From Pseudodesulfovibrio sp. JC047 (GTDB lineage: Bacteria > Desulfobacterota > Desulfovibrionia > Desulfovibrionales > Desulfovibrionaceae), in contig NZ_WUEH01000011.1 in assembly GCF_010468615.1 (NCBI RefSeq), positions 1-64,000 on the forward strand: 64,000 bases of DNA. Reading direction: 5' to 3'. Below the pieces are notes generated by a model. That model did no database searches. It saw only the letters and a list, made by a program, of their open reading frames with translations, and had not been told where the DNA came from. The position numbers and the translations under genes are program-made. Positions 15,663 through 23,997 of this stretch are shown here, piece by piece. Position 1 is the first letter of the stretch. Each line of letters starts with the position of its first letter.

Positions 15663-16838
15663 CTATTCGAACTCTTTCAGATAGCGTTCGAGCCGATTCA
15701 TGGCTTCCTTGATGTTGTCCATCGAGGTCGCATAGGAGAACCGGATGTACCCTTCCGCTCCTTCGCCGAAATCGATTCCGGGTGTGACGCCGATTTTCGC
15801 TTTTTCGAGAATGTCGTAGGCGAGTTTGAGGGAACTGCCGCCGAATTTTGCGGCCAGATGGCGCATGTTGACCAGGACGTAGAACGCGCCGGTGGGGATG
15901 TTCTTGATGGTGAATCCCATGGCGGTGAGTCGGTCGAGAATGTACAGACGGCGTTTGTCGTAGGTCGCTTTCATGCGTTCGACATCGTCACCGGCTTCCT
16001 TGAGCGCGGCTAGACCTCCCCATTGCGCCATGCTGTTGGCGGAGATGAAGAAGTTTTGACAGGCGGTTTGCAGCGTGCGCATGAACTGGGGCGGGGCGAT
16101 GAGATATCCCAGTCGCCAGCCGGTCATGGCATAGAGCTTTGAAAATCCGTTCAGGACAAACGCTCGGTCGGAGAATTCGAGAATTGAATGCCCGGTTTCT
16201 CCGTAGACCAGCCCTTGGTAAATTTCGTCGGACACGATCCAGAGTCCGTATTCTTCGGCCAACGCCGCAATGGCCTGCATCCGCTCCTTTGAAAGGAGGG
16301 TGCCTGTGGGATTCGCGGGTGAATTGATGAGGATCGCTTTGATGTTGTCGTTGGCCTCAAGCGCCTTGCGAATGGCGGACACGCGGTATTGGAAACCGTC
16401 GTCTTCGGAGACCGTGATCTTGATTTGTTCGGCACCGGCAAAGGTGATGAAATTGTCGTAACACGCGTAGCATGGATCGCTGGTGATGATCTGGTCTCCG
16501 GGTTCGAGCAGGGTGGAGAACAGGGTCAGCATCGCCGGGCTGGTGCCCTGCGTCACGATGATGTTCGCGGGATCGATGGTGACATTGTAGTGTTTCGCGT
16601 GATCTTCGCAGATGGCCTCTCGGAGTTCGAGGAGACCGAGTGAGTGGGTGTAGTGCGTCTGGCTGTTTTCGAGAGCCTTGCAGGAAGCGCGTTTGACACA
16701 GTCGGGTGTGTCAAAATCGGGTTCGCCCACTTCCATGTGAATGATGGATTCGCCATTGCGCTCCATGGCCTGGGCAGCCTCAAGGATTTCCATGACCAGA
16801 AAAGGGGTCAGGTCGCAACAGCGTTTTGAAATGCTCAT
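15663..16838 (-). CDS. PLP-dependent aminotransferase, class I/II (aspartate aminotransferase-like)
   Basis: A 391-residue fold-type I aminotransferase. The PLP-binding lysine lies in NGFSKLYAMTGWRLGYL, the Asp that holds the pyridine ring in LWIVSDEIYQGLVYG, and the substrate-carboxylate Arg in EGYIRFSYATSMDNI. GEPDFDTPD and the SPANPTGT turn are also typical. Family members move amino groups between aspartate, aromatic amino acids or alanine and 2-oxo acids. The exact donor cannot be fixed from sequence. The ATG lies 88 bases downstream of the FKBP gene stop with a terminator between them, so it probably has its own promoter. Confidence 0.9.
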   Translation of the reverse strand: MSISKRCCDLTPFLVMEILEAAQAMERNGESIIHMEVGEPDFDTPDCVKRASCKALENSQTHYTHSLGLLELREAICEDHAKHYNVTIDPANIIVTQGTSPAMLTLFSTLLEPGDQIITSDPCYACYDNFITFAGAEQIKITVSEDDGFQYRVSAIRKALEANDNIKAILINSPANPTGTLLSKERMQAIAALAEEYGLWIVSDEIYQGLVYGETGHSILEFSDRAFVLNGFSKLYAMTGWRLGYLIAPPQFMRTLQTACQNFFISANSMAQWGGLAALKEAGDDVERMKATYDKRRLYILDRLTAMGFTIKNIPTGAFYVLVNMRHLAAKFGGSSLKLAYDILEKAKIGVTPGIDFGEGAEGYIRFSYATSMDNIKEAMNRLERYLKEFE

Positions 16839-16857
16839 GTGATTTTTCCGCCTGTTA

Positions 16858-16900
16858 AAAGGAAACCCCCGCCCCTGCCGTATTCAGCAAGAAGCGGGGG
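16858..16900 (-). terminator. Terminator after the FKBP gene
   Basis: On the minus strand, GCCCCCGCTTC pairs with the GGGCGGGGG region (ends at 16866-16900), followed by TTTCCTTTT. It lies 27 bases past the FKBP stop. Confidence 0.75.
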
Positions 16901-16926
16901 CAATTATTTAATGAATGTGTCGTTCT

Positions 16927-17355
16927 TTACGCAACGTCCACAAGCTCAATGTCGAATATGAGTGTTTGTCCCGCCAAGGGGTGGTTGCCGTCCAATGTGA
17001 CGAGTTCCTCGTCAAACGAGGTGACGCGAACATACGCTGGCTGATCGTCTTCGGTGCGAATTTCCAGCATGATGCCTTCTTCCAACTCGACGTTGGGGGG
17101 CATTTGGTCCTTGCGGACCTGGAAGACCAGCTCCTCATTGGGATTGCCGTAGCCTTCTTCCGGGGGAATCTCCACGGTCATGGTGTCACCGACGTTTTTG
17201 CCAATGACGGCTTTTTCGAAACCGGCGATGACCATGCCCTCGCCGAGTTTGAACTCAAGAGGCTCGCGGCCTTCACTGGAATCAAATTGGCTTCCATCAG
17301 CTTTGAGTGTGCCGGTGTAGTGGACTTTGATAGTGCTGCCTTTTTGGGCTGCCAT
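16927..17355 (-). CDS. FKBP-type peptidyl-prolyl isomerase (SlyD-like)
   Basis: A 142-residue cytoplasmic FKBP. The start KGSTIKVHYTGTLKADGSQFDSS and the GEGMVIAGFEKAVIGKNVGD segment are the FKBP core. The insert VFQVRKDQMP to YVRVTSFDEELVTLDGNHPLAGQ is the insert-in-flap domain of SlyD-type enzymes, which gives chaperone activity. The His-rich nickel-binding tail of E. coli SlyD is missing. Such proteins speed proline isomerisation and hold unfolded chains. GGAG lies a few bases before the ATG. It follows trpS in the same direction after 66 bases. Confidence 0.93.
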   Translation of the reverse strand: MAAQKGSTIKVHYTGTLKADGSQFDSSEGREPLEFKLGEGMVIAGFEKAVIGKNVGDTMTVEIPPEEGYGNPNEELVFQVRKDQMPPNVELEEGIMLEIRTEDDQPAYVRVTSFDEELVTLDGNHPLAGQTLIFDIELVDVA

Positions 17356-17421
17356 AGTGTCTCCTGCGTGTTGTGTGGTCCCGAAAGAGTACGGGATTTT
17401 TTTTCTATATAATGTTTTTGT

Positions 17422-18411
17422 CTAGAAGTCGAAATTCATGACTTGACGAACTTCTGCCATGGTTTGCTGTGCGTAGGCGCGGGCTTTTTCGTTGCCGGCG
17501 TACAAAATTTCCTGAACCATCGCGTCAGTACAGGCTGCGCGGCGTTCGTGCAAGGGCGTCAGAAATTCTTCCATGGATTTCATGAGCAGTTTCTTGCAGT
17601 CCACACATCCCCATGAGGCGTTTCGGCAGCCTTCCTGAATCTCGGGCAGCTTGGCCGGGTCGGTCATGAGTTCGTGGTACGGGTACAGGTTGCAGATATT
17701 CGGATCGCCCGGATCGGACTTGCGAAGCCGGTTCTCATCGGTCTTCATGCCGCGCAGTTTTGGCATGATTTCGTCAATCGGCTCTGAGAGCATGATCGAG
17801 TTGCCGTAACTTTTGGACATCTTGCGACCATCGAGACCGGGCAATTTGCATTCCTTGGTGAGCATGTCCGCCGGTTCCGGGAAAAGGTCAGTCTTGTTCA
17901 AATGATTGAAACGACGGGCGATTTCGCGGGTCAGCTCCAGGTGTGGCAACTGATCCTTGCCCACGGGCACGGCGCACGGCTTGTACATGAGAATGTCTGC
18001 GGTCATGAGCACGGGGTAGCCGAGAAAACCGAAGGTGTTCAATTCCTTTTGGGCCAATTCGGTTTTCTGTTCTTTGTATGTGGGACACCGTTCCAGCCAG
18101 CCAAGCGGGGTGGTCATGCCCAGAAGCAGGTTGAGTTCCGCGTGTTCCTTGACCATGGACTGCTGGAAAATACTACATTTTTCCGGGTCCAGGCCTGCGG
18201 CGACCCAGTCTTTGACCAGGCCGGGAACAAAACCTTTGGTTCTGGTGGGATCGGCGTATTCGCTGGTCAGGGCGTGCCAGTCAGCGACAAAGTAATAACA
18301 GTCATATTCTTCCTGGAGTTTGACCCAGTTGGCGATAACGCCGAAATAGTGACCAAGATGAAGGGGACCGGTGGGTCTCATGCCGGAAACGATGCGTTTT
18401 CTTTCGCTCAT
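17422..18411 (-). CDS. trpS: Tryptophanyl-tRNA synthetase
   Basis: A 329-residue class Ic aminoacyl-tRNA synthetase of standard bacterial length, which charges tRNA-Trp with tryptophan. The HIGH-type motif is HLGHYFG near residues 18-24 and the KMSKS loop is KMSKSYGN near residue 197. GMRPTGPLHLG and YFVADWHALTS are typical of TrpRS. CVDCKKLL near 275, with two more Cys nearby (GCRNASWGC), forms a possible metal knuckle that not all TrpRS have. It starts 25 bases after the stop of the site-2-protease homologue, so the two probably share a transcript. Confidence 0.96.
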   Translation of the reverse strand: MSERKRIVSGMRPTGPLHLGHYFGVIANWVKLQEEYDCYYFVADWHALTSEYADPTRTKGFVPGLVKDWVAAGLDPEKCSIFQQSMVKEHAELNLLLGMTTPLGWLERCPTYKEQKTELAQKELNTFGFLGYPVLMTADILMYKPCAVPVGKDQLPHLELTREIARRFNHLNKTDLFPEPADMLTKECKLPGLDGRKMSKSYGNSIMLSEPIDEIMPKLRGMKTDENRLRKSDPGDPNICNLYPYHELMTDPAKLPEIQEGCRNASWGCVDCKKLLMKSMEEFLTPLHERRAACTDAMVQEILYAGNEKARAYAQQTMAEVRQVMNFDF

Positions 18412-18436
18412 GATGAATTTGCTAGTGTCTAAAGGG

Positions 18437-19078
18437 TTACATGGGGATGCCGAGCAGGCTGGCCATGAAATGAACCACGGGCAGGATCAGCTCGCCAACC
18501 AGTGAAAAACCGGTGAAGCGCCCCAACAGGATGATGCCAATGAGGATGACGAAGCCATAGCGGCTCAGCGACATGAACGTATAGGCTGCTTTCGGAGGGA
18601 GAAAGTACGCGACAACGTTGCTGCCGTCCAGCGGCGGAATGGGCAGCAGGTTGAAAACGCCGAGAATGAGATTGACGAAGACGCCGTAGTACGCCACGGC
18701 ATAGAATGCGCTCCGTCCATCAAGGTTGAAGGCAACCATGATATGAAATGCTAGGGCAAAGAGCGCGGCCAGCAGAAAATTGACGCCGGGTCCGGCCATG
18801 GCCGTGAGCATCATGCCTTGCCGGGGTTTGGCGAAATATCCGGCATTGACGGGAACGGGACGCGCCCACCCGAATTGGACAAAGAAAAAGGCCAGTGTTC
18901 CAATGGGGTCCAGATGCTTGAGCGGATTGAGTGTCAAACGCCCTTGGGATTTGGCCGTGGGATCACCGAGCAAATACGCCACGAATCCATGGGCTACCTC
19001 ATGGCAAACCAATGCGATAAGCAGGCCCGGAGCCATGATGAGATAGAGCTGGATGTCTTGTGCGGTAATATCAAACAT
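18437..19078 (-). CDS. Site-2 protease family (M50) membrane metalloprotease
   Basis: A 213-residue membrane protein of the short rhomboid-like M50 group. The zinc motif HEVAH is at residues 26-30 within the first helix, and the third zinc ligand is the Asp in NLLPIPPLDGSNV near residue 150. About five hydrophobic segments can be seen. These enzymes cut other proteins inside the membrane; the substrates of this cytoplasm-facing short form are generally unknown. It lies between the response regulator gene and trpS on the minus strand, after a terminator, with a 149-base upstream gap that could hold its promoter. Confidence 0.9.
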   Translation of the reverse strand: MFDITAQDIQLYLIMAPGLLIALVCHEVAHGFVAYLLGDPTAKSQGRLTLNPLKHLDPIGTLAFFFVQFGWARPVPVNAGYFAKPRQGMMLTAMAGPGVNFLLAALFALAFHIMVAFNLDGRSAFYAVAYYGVFVNLILGVFNLLPIPPLDGSNVVAYFLPPKAAYTFMSLSRYGFVILIGIILLGRFTGFSLVGELILPVVHFMASLLGIPM

Positions 19079-19160
19079 GCGATGCGGCTACCATGTATGG
19101 GGGCATAACGGCAAGAGGAATGTCTCGTCACGGGACCAGAATTCAGGGGTGTTGTCCAGA

Positions 19161-19197
19161 GAAAGCACCCACCGTCAAATTTCGGGAGGGTGCTTTC
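19161..19197 (-). terminator. Stem-loop after the response regulator gene
   Basis: A perfect ten-base stem, GAAAGCACCC with GGGTGCTTTC, lies 31 bases past the stop of the response regulator. The U-tract is short on either strand, so termination is likely but not certain. Confidence 0.65.
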
Positions 19198-19227
19198 ATT
19201 GGAGAAAGGCTGGTCATACGATTCGCG

Positions 19228-19599
19228 TTACATGCCGGACTTGTTCAGGGCCATGCGGACCTTGTCCTTGAGTTCTGAGAGGTCAACAGATTTGACGACA
19301 TAATAATCGGCTGCAATGGATTTGAGGTCATGCTGGAAAGAATCGTATGCCGTTGAAAGAATGACTGGAATTTGCAGATCCTTGGTTCTGATTTCCTGCA
19401 AAAGATCAAGCCCGGAACGGCTGACACCGAGTTTGATATCCAGAATGACGATGGTCGGGTTTTCTCGTGTCATGACATCGAGGATATCCTCTTCACCATC
19501 TGAGGTGGCGACCGTATATCCTTCTGCTTCGAGTTCCTCCCGATAGAGCATACGGATATGTTTTTCATCATCGACAACGAGAATCTTCGGTTGGCTCAT
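19228..19599 (-). CDS. Single-domain response regulator (CheY-like)
   Basis: A 123-residue receiver domain without an output domain. The acidic pocket is D10-D11, the phosphorylated Asp is D54 (IVILDIKLG), the switch Ser/Thr is in ILSTAY, and the conserved Lys is in VVKSVD. It takes phosphate from a histidine kinase and passes the signal by protein contact. No kinase gene lies nearby, so the partner is unknown. An AGGA-containing ribosome site precedes the ATG. It is transcribed away from the MoaD-like gene; 238 bases separate them. Confidence 0.93.
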   Translation of the reverse strand: MSQPKILVVDDEKHIRMLYREELEAEGYTVATSDGEEDILDVMTRENPTIVILDIKLGVSRSGLDLLQEIRTKDLQIPVILSTAYDSFQHDLKSIAADYYVVKSVDLSELKDKVRMALNKSGM

Positions 19600-19756
19600 G
19601 AAATCCTCCTTGGGATCATTCCCTTATGGGTAATATACGCGAATCTTCGCTTTTGGGTCAACAAAGGTTTCGTGTTTTCATCCAGATTCTAACATATCGT
19701 CGCGTTTTGTCGATGGTGGTGAATATTTCCGTCTTTTTCCCACAGAGACACGAGGG

Positions 19757-19785
19757 TTGAACAGGATCTGCTTCCCCTGTAGTGT
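19757..19785 (+). promoter_or_regulatory. Possible promoter of the thiolation gene pair
   Basis: TTGAAC (19757-19762) and TAGTGT (19780-19785) with a 17-base spacer, about 45 bases upstream of the MoaD-like start. Match only; medium to low certainty. Confidence 0.35.
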
Positions 19786-19837
19786 CCGGACACGCCGCTG
19801 GCCATCAAAGCGACTGGCGGAAAAAAAGGAGAAGTTG

Positions 19838-20035
19838 ATGATTACAGTGAATCTTGAACCGGACGGAGAGCAGATCGAGATGCACAATACGCGCTCGGTC
19901 ATTGCTGTGCTGAATACATTGAAGCTCCGTTCAACCATGGTCATCGTCGTGCGCGACGGTGAATTGCTCACAGCGGATCGGATGTTGAAAAATGGCGATA
20001 CGCTGATGGTTCGTAAAGTAACGTCCGCAGGATAA
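19838..20035 (+). CDS. MoaD/ThiS-like sulfur carrier protein with Ala-Gly end
   Basis: A 65-residue beta-grasp protein of the MoaD/ThiS/TtuB type. The pattern ITVNLEPDGE, VIAVLNTLKL, VIVVRDGELLTADRMLKNGD, TLMVRKV is characteristic of small sulfur carriers. These are normally activated at a C-terminal Gly-Gly; this one ends Ser-Ala-Gly, so the usual next-to-last glycine is Ala. It lies 13 bases before a TtuA-like tRNA thiolase, which suggests it is the sulfur donor of that enzyme (TtuB role), not of thiamine or molybdopterin synthesis. GGAG precedes the ATG by seven bases. Confidence 0.75.
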   Translation: MITVNLEPDGEQIEMHNTRSVIAVLNTLKLRSTMVIVVRDGELLTADRMLKNGDTLMVRKVTSAG

Positions 20036-20048
20036 GGGAGGATACACC

Positions 20049-20972
20049 ATGAAATGTATTCGTTGTAAAAAGACCGCCTGTGTCGCGTTGCCCAGTCACC
20101 ATTCCGGATTTTGCAAGGACTGTTTCCCGCTTTTTTTCACCAAACAGGTGGAAACAGCCATTCGTCGGGAAAAGATGTTTACCCATGACGAACGAATTCT
20201 TGTGGCCTTGTCCGGCGGCAAGGATTCGTTGGCCCTGATGCTCGAATTGAAATTGCAAGGCTATGATGTCACGGGGTTGCATATCGATCTTGGCATTCCA
20301 AAATCTTCGGAAAAGGCCCGGAAGAAAGTCGAGGATTTTTGCTCGTTGCATGATTTGAATCTGCGCGTGTTTGAAATGGAAAAATGGGGATTGCCCATTC
20401 CGGATATCAAGCAATACGTCAAACGGCCCGTGTGCTCGGTGTGCGGCAAGATGAAACGGCATCATTTCAATCGTATTGCTGTTGAAGAGGGCTTTGATGT
20501 CCTGGCCACCGGCCACAATCTGGATGATGAAGTGGCTCGTCTTTTTGCCAATACCTTGCGGTGGGATACCGCGTATCTGTCCGATCAGGGACCGGTGTTG
20601 CCCGCCAGCGATGGTTTTGTGCGCAAGGTCAAGCCGTTGTTCCGATTGAGTGAATTCGAGACCGCCAATTACGCTTTTCTCAAGGGGATCGAAATTCATT
20701 CCGATCCGTGTCCGTATGCGTCGGGTGCGAGTTTTACCAATCATAAGGAAATGTGGGGAGAACTGGAATATCGAAGCCCAGGCCAGAAATTCCAGTTCTA
20801 TCAATCCTTTCTCAAGAAAGGAAAGCCCGCTTTTGCCAATCTGGAAAAAGAGGTCGGCGTGGAATTGCATCCCTGTGAGGAATGTGGGTCGCCCACCAGT
20901 GCCGGAGTGTGTTCGGTCTGTCGCATTCGTGCGGCGGTTCAGGCGAGCAAGGTGGAAGCAGGCGTCGCATAA
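20049..20972 (+). CDS. TtuA/Ncs6-like tRNA 2-thiolation PP-loop ATPase
   Basis: A 307-residue protein of the TtuA/CTU1 (TIGR00269-like) group, which adenylates a tRNA uridine and replaces oxygen with sulfur. An N-terminal zinc finger (CIRC and CKDC, residues 3-25) and a C-terminal one (CEECG and CSVC near 280-297) flank the catalytic core. The PP-loop SGGKDS is at 54-59. CSVCGKMKRHHFN near 137 and the Cys in DPCPYASG are placed like the ligands of the iron-sulfur cluster in TtuA. GHNLDDEVA completes the ATP site. Its neighbour is the MoaD-like carrier. Whether the target is U34 or U54 cannot be told here. Confidence 0.85.
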   Translation: MKCIRCKKTACVALPSHHSGFCKDCFPLFFTKQVETAIRREKMFTHDERILVALSGGKDSLALMLELKLQGYDVTGLHIDLGIPKSSEKARKKVEDFCSLHDLNLRVFEMEKWGLPIPDIKQYVKRPVCSVCGKMKRHHFNRIAVEEGFDVLATGHNLDDEVARLFANTLRWDTAYLSDQGPVLPASDGFVRKVKPLFRLSEFETANYAFLKGIEIHSDPCPYASGASFTNHKEMWGELEYRSPGQKFQFYQSFLKKGKPAFANLEKEVGVELHPCEECGSPTSAGVCSVCRIRAAVQASKVEAGVA

Positions 20973-20974
20973 TC

Positions 20975-21994
20975 ATGTCCATCCCAGCGATATCCGTCAC
21001 CATGCCCTGCTACAATTGCGGGGAGACCGTGAGCACGGCTCTTGAGAGCCTGCTGCGGCAGACCATGACGGATTTCGAAGTGGTGACCGTGGATGACGGC
21101 AGTACTGATTCAACAGCGGGAATCCTGGCGGACTATGCGCGTCGGGATTCCCGTATTCGGATTGTGACCATTCCCCATGGTGGGGTGATTGCTGCGGCCA
21201 ATGCGGGTATTGAGGCGGCTCGTGGTCGATATATCGCTCGGATGGATGCGGATGATGAATCCTTGCCGGATCGATTGGCTGCCCAGTCTCGATTTCTCGA
21301 TGCGAACCCGGATGTCGGGCTGGTCGGGTGTCGAATCCAGTTTGGCGGGTGTCGGGAAACGTGTGCCGGGTACGCGCACTATGTGGATTGGACCAATACC
21401 GTGCTTTCGCATGACGCGATCAGTGTGCATCGATTCGTCGAATTTCCGGTACCCAACCCATCCATCATGTACCGGCGGGAGTGTATTGCTCGACACGGCA
21501 TGTACCGCGAGGGTGATTTCCCGGAAGATTATGAGTTGTTTCTTCGGTGGCTGGAAGCGGGCGTTCGCATGGCGAAGGTGGATGCGGAGTTGCTGGTTTG
21601 GAATGATCCTCCGACTCGATTGTCCCGGACCCATCCTCGATATGATGTGGATGCGTTTTATCGGATCAAGACAACGTATTTGGCCCGGTGGCTGGCTCGA
21701 AACAATCCTTTGCATCCGGTGGTGCATATCTTGGGGTCCGGGCGTGTGACGCGCAAACGGGCCGATCTGTTGCTCAATCATGGTATGGAATTCGCGGCGT
21801 ATTATGATATTGATCCCCGCAAGATTGGGCATGTGGTGAACGGGGTGCCGGTGATCGATCGGCATGATGTCCCGGAAGCGGGCACCGCTTTTTGTCTGTC
21901 CTATGTAGGCAGTCGCGGGGCGCGTGAGGATATCGCCGATTTTCTGCAAGGGCGGGGGTATGTCTTGGGACGGGATTTCATACCTGTGGCTTAA
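20975..21994 (+). CDS. Glycosyltransferase family 2 protein
   Basis: A 339-residue GT-A glycosyltransferase. The start is ISVTMPCYNCGETVSTALES, the nucleotide-binding acidic motif is VTVDDGSTDST, and the metal-binding motif is MDADDES near residue 90; FPEDYELFLRWLEAG supplies the probable catalytic Asp. After about residue 245 is an extra C-terminal region (ILGSGRVTRKRADLL, YYDIDPRKIG, CLSYVGSRGAREDI) that reads like a small Rossmann-type domain rather than part of the transferase. The acceptor is unknown; it may be lipopolysaccharide or a flagellar or other glycan. The ATG lies two bases past the thiolase stop, so the genes are probably co-transcribed. Confidence 0.88.
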   Translation: MSIPAISVTMPCYNCGETVSTALESLLRQTMTDFEVVTVDDGSTDSTAGILADYARRDSRIRIVTIPHGGVIAAANAGIEAARGRYIARMDADDESLPDRLAAQSRFLDANPDVGLVGCRIQFGGCRETCAGYAHYVDWTNTVLSHDAISVHRFVEFPVPNPSIMYRRECIARHGMYREGDFPEDYELFLRWLEAGVRMAKVDAELLVWNDPPTRLSRTHPRYDVDAFYRIKTTYLARWLARNNPLHPVVHILGSGRVTRKRADLLLNHGMEFAAYYDIDPRKIGHVVNGVPVIDRHDVPEAGTAFCLSYVGSRGAREDIADFLQGRGYVLGRDFIPVA

Positions 21995-22031
21995 TGTTTT
22001 CTTCTCTTGATGAATCTGGCATGGTTCCTCC

Positions 22032-22880
22032 ATGACTGATACGAATATTCTCCAAAGTGTGTCTGATTTTAAGCCGAGAAGGCCGTGGCTGGCTGGACTA
22101 TCGTCATTTATCGTGACGGGTCTTGGTCAGGTCTATAATGGACAGTGGAAAAAAGGGATTGGTTTTCTGCTGGCCGAGTTGGTTTTTTCTTTGGGCATGA
22201 TGTGGTTCATGGCCGATTTCGTGTCCATGCTGCTCTGTCTTGCTATTGTCCTCGGGTATAAATTTTTTGTGGCTGGTGAAGCCTATGTTTCTGCACAATC
22301 CATGCAGGAATATACACCGGGTAAGGGCAATCGGTGGTGGGTCTATGGTCTGTTCATGGTGGTGAACATTGTCTTGGGAATTTTATTGCAACTGTGCCTT
22401 TCCCAACCGTACAAGACATATACCGCTGCATCCGGTTCAATGATTCCGGCCTTGTATGAAGGGGATTATTTCATGGCAGAGAATCTGGAGGAGGGCGATG
22501 CGCTACGACGGGGGGATGTCGTCATCTTTTCGTATCCAAAAGATGAAAATATCACGTTTATCAAGCGCGTCATCGGGCTTCCGGGGGAGACGCTGGACAT
22601 TCGGCGGCAACAGGTTTTTATCGACGGGCAACGGCTGGAAGAATCGTATGCGCGTCATACCAAGGACAGTCGGTTGCCGCAGCGGGATGTGTTGCAGCCT
22701 GTCACGCTTGGAGCGGATGAGTATTTCGTCATGGGTGACAACCGTGAAGAAAGTTATGACTCTCGGTGGTGGGGAGCGGTCAAACGGGACAAGATTCTCG
22801 CCCGGGCCAGATATGTCTATCTCCCGAGTGATAAGGCACCTGAGTCATGGATTGACCGGCTCGGTTTGGACGTTCGTTAG
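22032..22880 (+). CDS. lepB: Signal peptidase I with extra N-terminal membrane region
   Basis: A 282-residue signal peptidase I, which removes signal peptides from exported proteins on the outer face of the inner membrane. The catalytic Ser136 lies in ASGSMIPAL, the catalytic Lys178 in FIKRVIGLPGE, and VMGDNREESYDSRWWG is the family's C-terminal box. Before the catalytic domain is an added region of about 110 residues with a GLGQVYNGQWKKGIGF motif and about three to four hydrophobic segments, like the TM2-type membrane modules fused to some LepB proteins. It lies 37 bases after the glycosyltransferase and converges with the Ppx-like gene with a one-base gap. Confidence 0.92.
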   Translation: MTDTNILQSVSDFKPRRPWLAGLSSFIVTGLGQVYNGQWKKGIGFLLAELVFSLGMMWFMADFVSMLLCLAIVLGYKFFVAGEAYVSAQSMQEYTPGKGNRWWVYGLFMVVNIVLGILLQLCLSQPYKTYTAASGSMIPALYEGDYFMAENLEEGDALRRGDVVIFSYPKDENITFIKRVIGLPGETLDIRRQQVFIDGQRLEESYARHTKDSRLPQRDVLQPVTLGADEYFVMGDNREESYDSRWWGAVKRDKILARARYVYLPSDKAPESWIDRLGLDVR

Positions 22881-22881
22881 C

Positions 22882-23910
22882 CTACCAGAATTCCGGGGCG
22901 GCGAGCAGTCCGTCGGATTGATTGATGATGAGCGGATGGACTTCGTCGATGCCCAAGGCGTCCATATATCCTAAAACAAGAATCAGATTGGTCAATCGGG
23001 TGTCGGCAAAGTCGCTGTCGAACGCCGCGTCCTGTTTGTTGGTCCAATGGGTGAGGGCTGTGGCAACATCGTCTCTGGTAAAGACGGTGTCGCGTTTGCC
23101 GATGAGTTCGGGAATGCCGTAATAGTGGACACCGCCAATACCCGCTACCAACATGTTTGAATGTCGCAATCGAGATATGATAAGCGGTGGAACGGATGTG
23201 GTCGCGTGGGTCTTGATGTGTGCGAGGGCCAATTGGACCTCTTTGGCATTGACCGGATTGGGCGTTGAGACCATGGAAATATCTTTACCCTGAATGGTGC
23301 CGATGACGACATTCTTGAAAGATACTGAGGCCATGGGGTCCAGATAGAAAAGCAGTTCGCCTCTCAGGTGGCGGGTCGTCATTTGCATACTGCCACCGCC
23401 GATATCCCAGACCAGCAGTCCTTGTGCAGATGATCCTAGAACCTGTTGGACCGCGTGATAGCTCAACATGGCCGCCTGTTGTTCGGAGACGATGCGACAG
23501 GGAATGCCGGTTTCTTGTTTGATACGGACAAAGTAGGCCCGCCCATTGTTGGCCGATCGAAAAATGGCACCGCCAGCCGCCGAATAGTCCTGGACATCCA
23601 GATCCGCAGCCACGCGTTTGATTGTTTTCAGTGCCGCGATTCCTTCATCCATGATCTCTTGACTGAGGTTGCCGTCGTAGGACCGGGCCATGTCTTCTGC
23701 AAAATCCACTTTTTGTGTGACGGTTTCGATAATTTCCACAATGTCGCCCGTGGAGGAATCCACGTCGGCAATGGTACATTTGATGACGGCGGAACCGATG
23801 TCGAATGCGGCGCGGCGTTGTACAGACGTGCGATCAGTATGGCCGGGGGTGACCCAGATCAGACCACAAAGGACGCTTGTCAACACGGCAAAACGCAGTG
23901 AAAATCGCAT
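22882..23910 (-). CDS. Exported Ppx/GppA-fold protein lacking the catalytic Glu
   Basis: A 342-residue protein with the actin-like fold of exopolyphosphatase/ppGpp phosphohydrolase (Ppx/GppA). Phosphate loop 1 is AAFDIGSAVIKC and loop 2 is VWDIGGGSMQMTT. Residues 1-26 form a clear signal peptide (basic MRFSLR, then a hydrophobic core), so the protein should be in the periplasm, where nucleotide and polyphosphate substrates are scarce. In E. coli Ppx the catalytic Glu lies in an EEARL segment before loop 2; here the aligned stretch reads SEQQAAMLS, so both glutamates are changed. It may be a binding or sensing pseudoenzyme. I start at the ATG at 23910 with GGGAG just before it; an upstream ATG at 23928 has no ribosome site. 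Confidence 0.75.
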   Translation of the reverse strand: MRFSLRFAVLTSVLCGLIWVTPGHTDRTSVQRRAAFDIGSAVIKCTIADVDSSTGDIVEIIETVTQKVDFAEDMARSYDGNLSQEIMDEGIAALKTIKRVAADLDVQDYSAAGGAIFRSANNGRAYFVRIKQETGIPCRIVSEQQAAMLSYHAVQQVLGSSAQGLLVWDIGGGSMQMTTRHLRGELLFYLDPMASVSFKNVVIGTIQGKDISMVSTPNPVNAKEVQLALAHIKTHATTSVPPLIISRLRHSNMLVAGIGGVHYYGIPELIGKRDTVFTRDDVATALTHWTNKQDAAFDSDFADTRLTNLILVLGYMDALGIDEVHPLIINQSDGLLAAPEFW

Positions 23911-23997
23911 ATATCTCCCATTCGACATTTTTTCAATTCATGACAACATAGCGGAAAATGGATGTATTCGCAATTTTCGACACGGATCATCCGATTC

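Noticed and set aside
17380-17409. Hairpin CCCG/CGGG followed by eight Ts on the plus strand between trpS and the FKBP gene
   Set aside because: Both neighbouring genes are on the minus strand, where the tract reads as As before the stem, so it cannot end their transcripts. It may be chance or part of a promoter.
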